DNA from: an uncultured Actinomycetes bacterium
Lineage (GTDB): Bacteria > Actinomycetota > Actinomycetes > S36-B12 > UBA10799
Direction of reading: 5' to 3'
Assembly: GCA_946803585.1 (NCBI GenBank)
Contig: CAMPEQ010000007.1
Coordinates: 342,451-406,450 of the forward strand
DNA: 64,000 nucleotides
The first letter of the stretch is position 1; every line of letters starts with the position of its first letter. The notes under the pieces are model-generated. The model made no database searches. It was not told the DNA's origin and saw only the letters and a program-made list of their open reading frames with translations. The position numbers were made by a program, and so were the translations under genes. This document shows, in pieces, positions 17,231 through 26,164 of this stretch.

Positions 17231-19296
17231 TAGACGTCGATCCTCTCCCGATCGAGCTCTTTGGCTCCCGAAATAATGAACTGCTTTCGCGGGGCAACGT
17301 CACTTCCCATCAAGAGGGCGAAGACGTCAACGGCAGCTTGCGCATCCGAAGCCGTCACTCGGCGTAGAAGGCGCCCGGACTTATCCATGGTGGTCTCACG
17401 AAGTTGTCGAGCATCCATCTCACCGAGTCCCTTGAACCGTTGGATTGGGTCCTTGACTGTTCGGCCTGACTCACGAATCTCGCTGACCTTTCGGTGCATT
17501 TCTTCATCGGAGTAGGTGTAGTAGACCTCCCCTGCCTTACCTCCTCGGCCCGGCACCTCGATGCGGTGCAGTGGCGGAACCGCTGCAAACACCCGTCCTG
17601 CCTCGAGTAACGGCAGCATGTATCGGTGCACCAAGGTAAGGAGCAGGCACCGGATGTGCGCACCGTCCACATCAGCATCTGCCATGAGAATGATCTTCCC
17701 GTAGCGAACAGCTTCAAGATCGAACGTCCTGCCGGAACCGGCGCCTATCACCTGGATGATCGCCGCGCACTCAGCGTTCTTGAGCATGTCGGAAACGCCA
17801 GCCTTCTGGACGTTCAGGATCTTCCCTCGAATAGGAAGTAGCGCCTGCGTCTTAGAGTCACGGGCGAGCTTTGCGGTTCCGAGCGCTGAGTCGCCCTCGA
17901 CGATAAACAGCTCACTATCAGTGGTCGCCGTACTGCGACAGTCAACGAGCTTTGACGGTAACGCTGAGGACTCCAACGCTGTCTTGCGTCGCGCGACGTC
18001 GCGTTGCTGGCGTGCTGCGAGGCGCACGCGCATCGCGTTGGCAACCTTCTCTAATGCGGCCCGGGCATTGGCCTTAGTGCCTCGCGGGGGTGTCGCGAAC
18101 CACGCATTCAGTTGCTTGCTGACGACAGCGGCGACGATCCGGGAGGCCGCTGGCGTTCCGAGGACCTCCTTGGTTTGGCCCTCGAACTGTGGCTCGGGGA
18201 CCCGCACGGTGACGACTGCTGTCATCCCTTCCAGCACGTCATCCTTCGTGACGTTGTCCTCATTGGCTTTGAGGACCTTCGCCGAGCGCAATTGCTCATT
18301 GAGGACCTTCGTGACAGATCGCTCGAAGCCAGTCAGGTGGGTTCCACCGCTAGGAGTAGCAATGACGTTGACGAACGAGCGGATCGTGTTGTCGTATCCG
18401 TCACTCCACCTCAGCGCGATATCAACTCCGAGTTCGCGCTCAACCTCTTGACTGTGCATATGCCCCTTGGCATCCAGGACTGGCACAGTCTCGTGGAAGT
18501 TGCCCGACCCCGTCAGTCTGATTACCCCAGTGACCGGCTCCCCCGCCGACATTGAATCGACGAACTCCGCGATACCGCCCGAGAACTTGAAGGACTCCTC
18601 GCGTTCTTGTTCGCCGCGCTGGTCGCAGACAGTGATCGCAACGGCAGGTACAAGGAAGGCTGTTTGCTTTGCTCGCGCGATCAACTTGTCGTAGGAAATC
18701 TCGGTGTCGGCGGTGAACACCTGAGGGTCCGGCCACCACCGCACCCGCGTTCCACTCCGGCGACGGGGAACGGTACCGATGATGTGTAAGCCAGCCTTCT
18801 TCGAGAAACCCGCCTCAGGCCCTTCAGCATCGAAGATGCCCGTAACGCCTCGCCGGAAAGAAGCCGCATGCGTCTTACCGCCGCGGTCTACCTGCGCATC
18901 CAGGCGAACCGACAGTGCGTTTACGACACTTGCGCCCACACCGTGTAAGCCACCGGACGCCGCATACGAGCCGCCGCCAAACTTCCCTCCTGCGTGCAGT
19001 TTGGTCATGACGAGTTCAAGGCCGGATAGGCGGCTCTTCTTCTCGTTGTCGATAGGAATACCTCGACCGTTGTCTTGTACCTCTATCGATTCGTCATTGT
19101 GCAAGATGATGCGAATCTCGGTGCAGTGCCCAGCGAGCGCCTCGTCGACAGAGTTGTCCACGATCTCCCACACGCAATGCATGAGGCCACGCGAATCCGT
19201 CGACCCGATGTACATTCCAGGCCGCTTGCGCACCGCATCAAGGCCCTCAAGGACCGAGAGATTGCGAGCGGTATAGGTCTCTTTGCTAGCTGCCAC
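17230..19296 (-). CDS. parE: DNA topoisomerase IV / second gyrase, subunit B
   Basis: About 688 residues. The GHKL ATPase shows EIVDNSVDEAL, QDNGRGIPID, the lid segment GGGSYAASGGLHGVGASVVNA (split here across 19-20 positions) and the transducer domain. The TOPRIM half shows VEGDSALGTAK and LMADADVDGAHI, the Mg2+-binding acidic triad. The C-terminus ends KQFIISGAKELDRERIDV. GTG 19296 is chosen because homology starts just after it (YTARNLSVLEGLDAVRKRPG); the frame is open a further 96 bp upstream but that part looks non-coding. It pairs with subunit A at 6.2-8.7 kb. No insertions or missing motifs are seen. Confidence 0.93.
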   Translation of the reverse strand: MAASKETYTARNLSVLEGLDAVRKRPGMYIGSTDSRGLMHCVWEIVDNSVDEALAGHCTEIRIILHNDESIEVQDNGRGIPIDNEKKSRLSGLELVMTKLHAGGKFGGGSYAASGGLHGVGASVVNALSVRLDAQVDRGGKTHAASFRRGVTGIFDAEGPEAGFSKKAGLHIIGTVPRRRSGTRVRWWPDPQVFTADTEISYDKLIARAKQTAFLVPAVAITVCDQRGEQEREESFKFSGGIAEFVDSMSAGEPVTGVIRLTGSGNFHETVPVLDAKGHMHSQEVERELGVDIALRWSDGYDNTIRSFVNVIATPSGGTHLTGFERSVTKVLNEQLRSAKVLKANEDNVTKDDVLEGMTAVVTVRVPEPQFEGQTKEVLGTPAASRIVAAVVSKQLNAWFATPPRGTKANARAALEKVANAMRVRLAARQQRDVARRKTALESSALPSKLVDCRSTATTDSELFIVEGDSALGTAKLARDSKTQALLPIRGKILNVQKAGVSDMLKNAECAAIIQVIGAGSGRTFDLEAVRYGKIILMADADVDGAHIRCLLLTLVHRYMLPLLEAGRVFAAVPPLHRIEVPGRGGKAGEVYYTYSDEEMHRKVSEIRESGRTVKDPIQRFKGLGEMDARQLRETTMDKSGRLLRRVTASDAQAAVDVFALLMGSDVAPRKQFIISGAKELDRERIDV

Positions 19297-19492
19297 AAGG
19301 GATACGTTACCGATCGAGCCTGACAACGGCGCTCGGGCACACCGAGGAGTAAAAGCCGCTTCAATGAATCTACCTATGGGATGATGTGACACAGCTCACC
19401 AATCTGCGGCTACGCTGACGGCGAACTAGGTAGGTAAGGCAAACGGGAACGAAATAGGGATGCGAGACTGTTAGAAGTGATGCAAGGTGGTA

Positions 19493-19511
19493 GTTAGCAA
19501 TCTTTGCTAAC
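19493..19511 (+). promoter_or_regulatory. Perfect inverted repeat just upstream of the DUF7455 gene
   Basis: GTTAGCAA-TCT-TTGCTAAC, an 8-bp perfect dyad with a 3-bp spacer, lies 21 bp before ATG 19533 and just upstream of the AGGAGGTG ribosome site. It could be an operator or an RNA hairpin in the 5' leader. The sequence matches no regulator I can name. It is worth comparing across relatives because the adjacent gene is so conserved. Confidence 0.4.
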
Positions 19512-19532
19512 GCGAGAGCAGGAGGTGGACCA

Positions 19533-19757
19533 ATGACGCCAACACTGGCGCCCGCCGTTCCATTGACGGCCGCTGATCGATGTGACCGCTGTGGAGCGAC
19601 CGCGTACGTACGCGTCGTCCTGCAGGGTGGAGGAGAACTTCTCTTCTGCAGTCACCACGCACGCAAACATCTTGATGCGGTCCGGCCAATTGCGGCTCGG
19701 ATCGATGACGAGTCTGCCCGGCTGGACGCGGTCAACGCTCCGCCTCCACCGGAGTAG
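19533..19757 (+). CDS. DUF7455-type small zinc-ribbon-like protein
   Basis: 74 residues with a very strong ribosome site (AGGAGGTG). The pattern is DRCDRCGATAYVRV, then GGELLFCSHHARKHLD: CxxC at 17-20 followed about 20 residues later by CxHH, a likely zinc site. This little protein sits between the second gyrB and the primary sigma gene in many Actinobacteria, now labelled DUF7455; its function is unknown. Here it stands alone on the + strand between two convergent or divergent - strand genes, so it has its own promoter in the 236-bp gap, which also holds the inverted repeat at 19493-19511. Confidence 0.85.
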   Translation: MTPTLAPAVPLTAADRCDRCGATAYVRVVLQGGGELLFCSHHARKHLDAVRPIAARIDDESARLDAVNAPPPPE

Positions 19758-19767
19758 GAGCAGGTCG

Positions 19768-20553
19768 TCAGCGCCCCCGGAACTCAGGTGGGCGGCGCTG
19801 ACGAAAGGCCTGGACGCCCTCCTGATAGTCCTCACTGGTCCACGCAGCATCTCTTAGCGACTTCAACTCCTCGGCGGTGCCGGCGGCATACGTGGGCTCG
19901 GAGACCGCACGAGCCTCGGCTTTGATCGACCTCAGGGTCAGCGGAGCGCGTTGCGCGATCCGCTCAGCGAGTTCCCACGCCTGAGTAGAGAGTTCTGGCT
20001 CGTCGGCGGCAAGCCTGTTCACAACGCCCAACTCGTGCGCTCTGTTAGCGCTGATGGGCTCAGCCGTGAAGAACATCTCCTTCACGATATGGCTCGGCAG
20101 GGCTGCCATGAACCGCGATACTCCCCCGCTGGAATAGGCCACTCCTAGCTTTGCAGGAGTGATGGCAAAGGTGCTGTCAATATGGGCAACAACAAGGTCG
20201 GCACTCATCACCAACTCGCACGCGCCTCCCCACACACCACCCTCAACAACCGCGATCAGCGGCAACGGGAAACCTGCCACAGCATCAGCCATCTCGGCCA
20301 GGGTGTTGGTCCAGTTGAGTGGATCCTCATCGCCAGTCGGTAAGTCAGAAATATCGTGACCGGCCGACCAGACCTTCACACCAGGCTCGGCGCGCAGTAG
20401 CACCACCCGAGTACCGTCGTGGCGAGCGACTTCGAGCAACCGAACTAGATCAGCGCTCATCGCCGCATTGAACGAGTTATGTTTGCGCGAGTTCGTCATC
20501 GAGATCGCACGAACGTACCCCCGCGACTCAACCGAAAAGTACTGAGTATCCAC
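19768..20553 (-). CDS. scpB: Methylmalonyl-CoA decarboxylase-like enoyl-CoA hydratase family protein
   Basis: A 261-residue crotonase-fold protein. It resembles E. coli ScpB (YgfG) more than ordinary hydratases. Shared segments are VWSAGHDISDLPTG, EDPLNW, VEGGVWGGACELVMSADLVV with the oxyanion-hole glycines, GVAYSSGG with the Tyr that corresponds to the ScpB active-site Tyr140, and the tail SEDYQEGVQAFRQRRPPEF. The Glu pair used for hydration in classical ECH is not conserved. ScpB converts (2R)-methylmalonyl-CoA to propionyl-CoA. No mutase or ScpC-like gene is adjacent, although a CoA-transferase lies at 12-13 kb. The comparison with E. coli is from memory of its sequence. Confidence 0.75.
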   Translation of the reverse strand: MDTQYFSVESRGYVRAISMTNSRKHNSFNAAMSADLVRLLEVARHDGTRVVLLRAEPGVKVWSAGHDISDLPTGDEDPLNWTNTLAEMADAVAGFPLPLIAVVEGGVWGGACELVMSADLVVAHIDSTFAITPAKLGVAYSSGGVSRFMAALPSHIVKEMFFTAEPISANRAHELGVVNRLAADEPELSTQAWELAERIAQRAPLTLRSIKAEARAVSEPTYAAGTAEELKSLRDAAWTSEDYQEGVQAFRQRRPPEFRGR

Positions 20554-20579
20554 GCCACATAGTCCTGGGAGTAGTAGGT

Positions 20580-22046
20580 CTAATCGAGATAGTCGCGCAA
20601 CACCTGCGAGCGAGAGGGATGGCGCAACTTGGACATCGTCTTGGACTCGATCTGCCGAATCCGCTCACGAGTTACGCCGTAGACCTTCCCGATCTCATCG
20701 AGAGTCTTGGGCTGGCCATCAGTCAGACCAAAGCGCATCCGGACAACTCCCGCCTCACGCTCAGACAGGGTGTCGAGAACCGATTCGAGCTGCTCCTGTA
20801 GCAACGTGAAGCTGACCGCGTCACTAGGAACGATCGCCTCGGAATCCTCGATGAGGTCGCCAAACTCAGAGTCGCCGTCTTCTCCAAGCGGTGTATGCAG
20901 CGAGATCGGCTCACGACCGTACTTCTGAACCTCGACGACCTTCTCGGGCGTCATATCGAGTTCTTTTGCCAACTCTTCTGGTGTCGGCTCGCGACCCAAG
21001 TCCTGCAGCATCTGACGCTGAACACGCGCCAACTTGTTAATGACCTCGACCATGTGGACGGGGATACGGATAGTTCTGGCCTGATCCGCCATTGCTCTAG
21101 TAATGGCCTGGCGGATCCACCACGTGGCATAGGTCGAGAACTTGTAACCCTTGGTGTAGTCGAACTTCTCGACCGCCCTAATGAGTCCGAGGTTGCCTTC
21201 TTGAATCAAGTCCAGGAAAAGCATGCCTCGACCGGTATAACGCTTAGCAAGGGAGACAACGAGGCGCAGGTTCGCCTCAAGTAGGTGGTTCTTTGCACGC
21301 CGACCGTCTTCAGAGATCCACTCGAGGTCACCTCGAAGGTCAGCATTCTTCACGCCTGCCGACAACTTCTCCTCGGCAAATAGCCCGGCTTCGATTCGCT
21401 TGGCGAGTTCGACTTCCTGTTCGGCGTTGAGCAGCGGCACCTTGCCGATTTGCTTCAGATAGTCCTTGACGGGGTCAGCAGTTGCTCCCGCTTGGGTGAC
21501 CTGTTGGACAGGCTCGTCAGTGTCATCCACATCCGAGAGAGTGAAACCTTCTCCCTCCTTCTTGGAGTCTTCCTCCTTTGCCACCTTACCTTTCTTTCCC
21601 TTTGCGGAGGCACCGTTCTTAACGGAGGCCAAATCGCTCTCAATCTCCGCTTCAATCTTTGCCGCTTGAGCCATTTCCGCCGGCGAAAGATCCTCTCCAG
21701 CCGTCGGCACCGCAGCAACCGCTGCTTCTGCGGTTGACGAAGCCTTCTTCCGAGTTGCGGTCTTCTTCGCAGGGGCCTTCTTCGCTGCAGCCTTGGCAGC
21801 AGGGGCCTTCTTTGCCGCAGCCTTCTTCGCGGGGGCCGCCTTCTTTGTTGTTTCCGCCTTTGTCACGGGAGCAGCCTTCTTAGTCGATGTCTTGGGAGGG
21901 GAGTCTGGCGCACCGGTAGATCCGTCTCCGGTGTTCTTCACTGCGGTCTTCTTCGCCTTACTCGCAACCGACTTTCCGGCAGTTGAAGCTTTCTTCGCGG
22001 CTTTCTTGGCCGTGGCGGAAGCCGATTCTGTGCGGGAAGGCGACAC
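20580..22046 (-). CDS. Primary (housekeeping) RNA polymerase sigma factor, HrdB/SigA type
   Basis: 488 residues from GTG 22046, with GAGAGGT just upstream. Residues about 13-105 are a low-complexity Lys/Ala/Thr tract ([19 protein letters not shown]), seen in many actinobacterial primary sigmas. Region 1.2 begins [20 protein letters not shown]. Region 2 has [20 protein letters not shown], the core-binding [20 protein letters not shown] and the -10-reading [20 protein letters not shown]. Region 4 ends with the helix-turn-helix [20 protein letters not shown]. It recognises vegetative promoters. The conserved neighbourhood with topo IV B and DUF7455 supports the primary role. The gene carries no visible sign of transfer or damage. 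Confidence 0.95.
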   Translation of the reverse strand: MSPSRTESASATAKKAAKKASTAGKSVASKAKKTAVKNTGDGSTGAPDSPPKTSTKKAAPVTKAETTKKAAPAKKAAAKKAPAAKAAAKKAPAKKTATRKKASSTAEAAVAAVPTAGEDLSPAEMAQAAKIEAEIESDLASVKNGASAKGKKGKVAKEEDSKKEGEGFTLSDVDDTDEPVQQVTQAGATADPVKDYLKQIGKVPLLNAEQEVELAKRIEAGLFAEEKLSAGVKNADLRGDLEWISEDGRRAKNHLLEANLRLVVSLAKRYTGRGMLFLDLIQEGNLGLIRAVEKFDYTKGYKFSTYATWWIRQAITRAMADQARTIRIPVHMVEVINKLARVQRQMLQDLGREPTPEELAKELDMTPEKVVEVQKYGREPISLHTPLGEDGDSEFGDLIEDSEAIVPSDAVSFTLLQEQLESVLDTLSEREAGVVRMRFGLTDGQPKTLDEIGKVYGVTRERIRQIESKTMSKLRHPSRSQVLRDYLD

Positions 22047-22213
22047 GGACTACCTCTCGTCGTCGGGCATGGAGAACAGCGACCGAATGGTCGTCGCAGT
22101 GGTTGTTTTGGGTGGCGCGGTTAGCTGCCGAACATCATTGTAATTCCCTGCCCGGCCAGAATATTCCCCACCTCACACTTTGGACGACGATTCACTCCTT
22201 CGGCGCACAACGA

Positions 22214-23047
22214 TCACAGCTCAACAAGTAGCGCTCTGGCCTCGACAACGGGGACTCTCGTGGCGGTCTGCTGGACGATTGGTCCACCTGAGACAGGCAA
22301 TGGCCCCCGACCATTGACCGTGAAGGTAGCTGTCCACACTGTCGTGAGCACTGCGCGATACGTCCCCGGTTTGCGGTAGGTATGGGCAACGGATGTATCT
22401 GGCCAGCGCCCACCTGGGCTGCTGGTGCGCAAACCTGCTGAACCATCACCCCACGACCATCGCCACCGCGCTACGGCATGGAAATCAACTGGGATTCCCG
22501 AGATCGAGTCTGACCGTCGCAAGGACTGCTCTTGACCTGTTCGAAAGATCGTCGGGACTGAAGTAAGCGCACTGCTGCTCGGCTGAAACCGAATCTGCGC
22601 TGTAGGCGCGGACTGGCGCACTCGATCGGTCACAGCACTACTCAAGACCTCAGCGCTTACTGGCGCTCCGCTGATGCACTCGCCACCGAGGAGTTCGGGG
22701 GTTTGCCCGGACCTTCCAAAGAAAATGAGGACGAACTCGCTGTCTGGACCACACCCGTACCGGTCATGACAGACTTGATCACCTACCTCACACATCGGGT
22801 GAACGGACCAACTGCAGCCAGGGCACGGGTCATTCTGGGCGTTTGGTGGACCAACGAAGGAGCCACCAGGGATAAACGCAGTGCCAGAGCCCGACCATCG
22901 CGAAGTCCCACTGGACCACGATGGCGGCTCCGCGTAGGCAGCCCCACCCTCGAAGGTAGGCACAATGACCACCGCGGCTATCGCAACCAGGACCGCGACT
23001 ACTGTGCGCTGGGACCGGCTGCGCTTCGGCTTCACCCAGCGGATCAT
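22214..23047 (-). CDS. Exported PKD-like domain protein
   Basis: 277 residues. A basic start (MIRWVKPKRSRSQR) and a hydrophobic stretch 15-33 ending near AYA form a signal peptide. The next 80 residues hold eight or so cysteines (PCPGCSW, VCHDRYGC), probably disulfide-bonded. The C-terminal 90 residues resemble a PKD beta-sandwich: RWSWGDGSAG, then VAHTYRKPGTYRAVLTTVW. PKD domains are extracellular binding modules. Its ATG overlaps the stop of the lipoprotein gene by 4 bp (ATGA), so the two are translationally coupled and probably act together at the cell surface. The function is otherwise unknown. Confidence 0.75.
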   Translation of the reverse strand: MIRWVKPKRSRSQRTVVAVLVAIAAVVIVPTFEGGAAYAEPPSWSSGTSRWSGSGTAFIPGGSFVGPPNAQNDPCPGCSWSVHPMCEVGDQVCHDRYGCGPDSEFVLIFFGRSGQTPELLGGECISGAPVSAEVLSSAVTDRVRQSAPTAQIRFQPSSSALTSVPTIFRTGQEQSLRRSDSISGIPVDFHAVARWRWSWGDGSAGLRTSSPGGRWPDTSVAHTYRKPGTYRAVLTTVWTATFTVNGRGPLPVSGGPIVQQTATRVPVVEARALLVEL

Positions 23048-23547
23048 TGGCCGATCTCCACTGCGAGCGAGAGTGCTTCAGTTACCCGCCACGCGCCCTT
23101 CTTCAACTCAACTGTCAGCGCGAGTTCGATTCGTTCACCATCGTTGTTGACGACTGCGTACGCCGCCGATCGTCGGGGACCCTCGTCTGCGGCCTGTACC
23201 GACACGACCCTGAGCTCTGGACCCGCGCGAAAGTACTCGTTGGCCGCACTAGCGACGACGCGTTGCCGCTCGGCTGACACCCTCGAGGCTGAATCCACAC
23301 GATCGGTTCCGGCGTTGAAGCGGTTTGCCGCAGTACTTTGGGCGCGACCATTACTAGCATCTGCGCTCTCTTCCGCTGGTACCGAGCTACCGGCAAGCTT
23401 CGGATCCGAAGACCCGACCGAGTCACCCAACGATGATTCGGCCGCAGGCACCGCGCCGGGCTCAGGGCTCGCGCAACCAGCCGAAAGTGCCAAGCCCCCT
23501 GCCGCGAGAAGAGTTGCGGCATATCGAACGCCCAAAAATGAGATCAC
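23044..23547 (-). CDS. Putative lipoprotein coupled to the PKD protein
   Basis: 167 residues. The signal peptide MISFLGVRYAATLLAAGGLA is followed by the lipobox LSAGC, with Cys25 the likely lipidation site. A disordered Ala/Ser/Glu/Pro-rich linker runs to about residue 85. The C-terminal part (AANEYFRAGPELRVVSVQAA, IELALTVELKKGAWRVTEAL) looks like a small alpha/beta NTF2-type or Mce-associated-like domain, with the last strand reading KGAWRV. That fold call is weak. It is first of a two-gene unit with the secreted PKD protein. No enzymatic motif is visible. Confidence 0.7.
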   Translation of the reverse strand: MISFLGVRYAATLLAAGGLALSAGCASPEPGAVPAAESSLGDSVGSSDPKLAGSSVPAEESADASNGRAQSTAANRFNAGTDRVDSASRVSAERQRVVASAANEYFRAGPELRVVSVQAADEGPRRSAAYAVVNNDGERIELALTVELKKGAWRVTEALSLAVEIGQ

Positions 23548-23617
23548 TTGTCTCCCCCAAGACTCGTGCTAGCTCACCACCCCCGTGGCGATAACTCCGC
23601 CAAACGATACGAGTCGC

Positions 23618-24391
23618 TTAGCTACCCGGGGTTTCCGGGGGTACTTCGAAACCCTGCGCTTCCAATGCTCGCTCCAGATACGCATTGACGGTCTCGATCA
23701 CCTTGACGCGTGCATAGCGCTTGTCATTGGCTTCGACCAGAATCCAGGGAGCGAAACTGGTGTCTGTGCGCTCAAGCATTTCAACAACTGCTTCTTCGTA
23801 GGCGGGGCGCTTCTCGCGGTTACGCCAGTCCTCATCTGTGAGCTTCCACTTCTTTAGCGGATCCTTCTGACGAGCTTTGAATCGCTTCAACTGCTCGTCA
23901 TCGCTGATCTGTAGCCAGAACTTCAGGATCAGCATTCCCTCGTCTGACAACGACCGTTCAAAACCGCGAATCTCGGAGTAGGCGCGGCGCCACTCGTCCT
24001 CTGAAGCAAATCCCTCGACTCGCTCGACGAGGACTCGTCCGTACCAAGACCGATCAAGAATTGCCATTCCTCCCCAGCCTGGCAGCTTGGCCCAGAACCG
24101 AGTAAGGAAGTGATGACGCTTCTCGTCATACGTGGGTGCCATGAAACTTGCGACGCGTACGTGGCGCGGGTCCAATGCGCTCGTGACCCGCTTGATTGCG
24201 CCTCCTTTACCGGATGCGTCCCAACCTTCGAAGACCAGACAAACCGGCGGACCTAGTCGGCCGGATCCATCAAATATTCCGCCACAGATCAGCCGCAAGT
24301 AGACGAGGCGCTCTTGCGCTGCCTTGAGTCGTCGCGCTTCTTCTTGGCGGCTGATCTTCTTACTTAGGTCAAGGTGATCTAGAACGCTCAT
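23618..24391 (-). CDS. Polyphosphate kinase 2 family protein (PPK2)
   Basis: 257 residues from ATG 24391 (homology starts MSVLDHLDLSKKISRQEE). Walker A is FEGWDASGKGGAIKRV, Walker B is MAILDRSWYGRVLVERVEGF, and the lid has KQRD-type residues FKARQKDPLKKWKLTDEDW. PPK2 enzymes transfer phosphate between polyphosphate and nucleotides (NMP/NDP/NTP). The sequence style, with the RHHFLTRFWAKLPGWG stretch, is that of single-domain PPK2 proteins; which nucleotide is used cannot be told from this. It is last of a - strand pair with the DUF4192 gene 47 bp upstream. The open frame extends to 24550 but the extra part lacks homology. Confidence 0.9.
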   Translation of the reverse strand: MSVLDHLDLSKKISRQEEARRLKAAQERLVYLRLICGGIFDGSGRLGPPVCLVFEGWDASGKGGAIKRVTSALDPRHVRVASFMAPTYDEKRHHFLTRFWAKLPGWGGMAILDRSWYGRVLVERVEGFASEDEWRRAYSEIRGFERSLSDEGMLILKFWLQISDDEQLKRFKARQKDPLKKWKLTDEDWRNREKRPAYEEAVVEMLERTDTSFAPWILVEANDKRYARVKVIETVNAYLERALEAQGFEVPPETPGS

Positions 24392-24438
24392 TGGGTAATA
24401 GTGGCAGCCCCGAGCGCCGGGATGCTCCCCAAATGCGG

Positions 24439-25584
24439 CTATCCGGGGCAATCGCGCACTGACTTCGGGGCCGAACGATGAGCCTGCTCGCCCCGGGCCC
24501 GACCGGCCCGAAGCTCTCGCAATGTCATCGACTGCAACATGTCGACCCACACTCTCGGATGCACTCCCTGCTCCACAGCTTTGAACACGAGGTCACAAAG
24601 GACGTTTCCGCGGTCACCTCGTAATCCACGTTCTGCCGCTATTTGCGCGACTGCTCCATTCCCTAGCTGCCACGCTAGTGCGGCCGCACAACTAGCTAGC
24701 GGCGCCACGATGACTTCTGGGGTATGGCGGACCAGTTGAGTCAGCCCGCTGAGCGCTTGCTTTACCGCCCTGCTCGCCTCTGCAGTCTCATCGCCATATG
24801 TCTGCGCAAAGCGCCACAGCAGTGGTTCACGTATCCGTCGGTCGCCTAGGGCAAGCGCCCACTGAAGTAACTGCGCGTCAGGCGGCAGTGCGAGCGCATC
24901 ACGTCCCGGACCCGACACCGCATGTAGCCCATCTGGAAACAGTTCATTGAATATCGCCTCCTCAACTGCTCGGCGCTTCACCGCAGTAGATAAATCTCGA
25001 GGGTCATTCGCGACTGGGCCTTGCTCATACAATCGCAGGATCCGTGCACTCGTCTGCGTCGGTTCCCCATCGATCCCTGCGACCACGGTCTCCCTGTCGG
25101 GCTGGTAGGCGACACCGTTGGCCACCCATTGGCACGCTGCGGACAAGCCCGCATCATCGAGTGGCTCCGCGAGCGCCTTGGGATCAGTAAGATCACGCCA
25201 TAGGCCGGCCGAGACCGTTCCCACACAATGCAACGCCACGGGTAAACCAGACAAGGTCTCACGAATCACTCCAGCAACCTGACGCGACGCGGACAGCGGA
25301 GCGGAAGTCGGTGGATAGAGCACTACTTGCGCACGGTCCGCGCTGTTCTCCGCAGCGTTTTGACAGGTCTGAACGATCAGATCGATCCACTCGACCTGCG
25401 GGTGAGATGGAGACCCGAGCGGCCAATCAACCCTAACTGTCAGTGCGTGGCGATAGCTCACGTCGAAGAACACAATTACGGCACTATCGCTTGGCGCGAA
25501 TCCCAGTAGGTAGGGCACAGAGGCTGCCACATCGGCAGCAGTATGAAGGACGAGTTTCGGAGGTGAAGAAGGTTGAGTTGTCAT
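24439..25584 (-). CDS. DUF4192 family protein
   Basis: A 381-residue soluble protein with the DUF4192 N-terminal pattern: PPKLVLHTAADVAASVPYLL, then LGFAPSDSAVIVFF, and a helical C-terminal half. The family is confined mainly to Actinobacteria and often sits near the primary sigma gene; no activity is known. It has a Cys-poor core and no membrane segments. ATG 25584 follows an AG-rich GGAGGTGAAGAAGG stretch (25558-25571 on the complementary strand), which gives a good ribosome site. It is probably cotranscribed with PPK2 downstream. Confidence 0.85.
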   Translation of the reverse strand: MTTQPSSPPKLVLHTAADVAASVPYLLGFAPSDSAVIVFFDVSYRHALTVRVDWPLGSPSHPQVEWIDLIVQTCQNAAENSADRAQVVLYPPTSAPLSASRQVAGVIRETLSGLPVALHCVGTVSAGLWRDLTDPKALAEPLDDAGLSAACQWVANGVAYQPDRETVVAGIDGEPTQTSARILRLYEQGPVANDPRDLSTAVKRRAVEEAIFNELFPDGLHAVSGPGRDALALPPDAQLLQWALALGDRRIREPLLWRFAQTYGDETAEASRAVKQALSGLTQLVRHTPEVIVAPLASCAAALAWQLGNGAVAQIAAERGLRGDRGNVLCDLVFKAVEQGVHPRVWVDMLQSMTLRELRAGRARGEQAHRSAPKSVRDCPG

Positions 25585-25684
25585 GGATTAACCATGAGTG
25601 GACCCACCGAAGTCCACCAACGAGTTCGGCCTCGCTGTGGATCACGATTGCCCGCCGAACGAGCTGTGGAAAATCGGACGAACG

Positions 25685-26101
25685 CTAGACCGATCCGCCC
25701 CGAGAGGGTCGACTACTAGCGGCCATTGGTCCCCCGGCGAGCTTCCGGGCAACATCCTCACTGATCGGGATGTTGCTCTCATCAACATGAACCACAATCG
25801 GCTGGTAGGCGGCTACTTCCGCCTCGTTATAGTCCGCGTAGGTAATAACGATGACCTTGTCACCAGGATGAACTAGGCGCGCCGCGGCTCCATTTAGGCA
25901 TAGATCGCCTGGGCGCCCCTCGATCGCGTAAGTCTCGAATCTGGCCCCATTGTCAATATCTACAATCGCAACTTGTTCGCCGACCATAATGTCGGCAGCG
26001 GTCATGAGCTGGGGATCCAATGAGATCGACCCAACGTAGTCCAGGTGTGCATCTGTGACCCGCGCGCGATGAATTTTGGACTTCATCATTCGTCGGTTCA
26101 T
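25685..26101 (-). CDS. panD: Aspartate 1-decarboxylase
   Basis: 138 residues, the usual length. The self-cleavage site is DYVGSISLDP: processing between Gly24 and Ser25 yields the pyruvoyl cofactor. The catalytic Lys9 lies in KSKIHRARVT. NGAAARLVHPGDKVIVITYA near residues 71-90 is also canonical. It makes beta-alanine for pantothenate and CoA. The rest of the pan pathway is not adjacent; neighbours are DUF4192 and an LPG-synthase-like membrane protein. The last 25 residues form the disordered tail typical of actinobacterial PanD. Confidence 0.95.
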   Translation of the reverse strand: MNRRMMKSKIHRARVTDAHLDYVGSISLDPQLMTAADIMVGEQVAIVDIDNGARFETYAIEGRPGDLCLNGAAARLVHPGDKVIVITYADYNEAEVAAYQPIVVHVDESNIPISEDVARKLAGGPMAASSRPSRGGSV

Positions 26102-26164
26102 GCTGTGTCCTCCTCAACGTCTCGACGCCCAGCTAGTTGGGTCGCCGTACTGTTCCAGTATGAC

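Noticed and set aside
19441-19475. ECF-type promoter (GGAAC ... GTT) upstream of DUF7455
   Set aside because: The spacing is about 19 bp, longer than usual, and the -10 match is only three bases.
11981-20553. Complete succinate-to-propionate (Scp) pathway
   Set aside because: Only a ScpB-like enzyme and a generic CoA-transferase of different length are present, 6.5 kb apart, with no methylmalonyl-CoA mutase.
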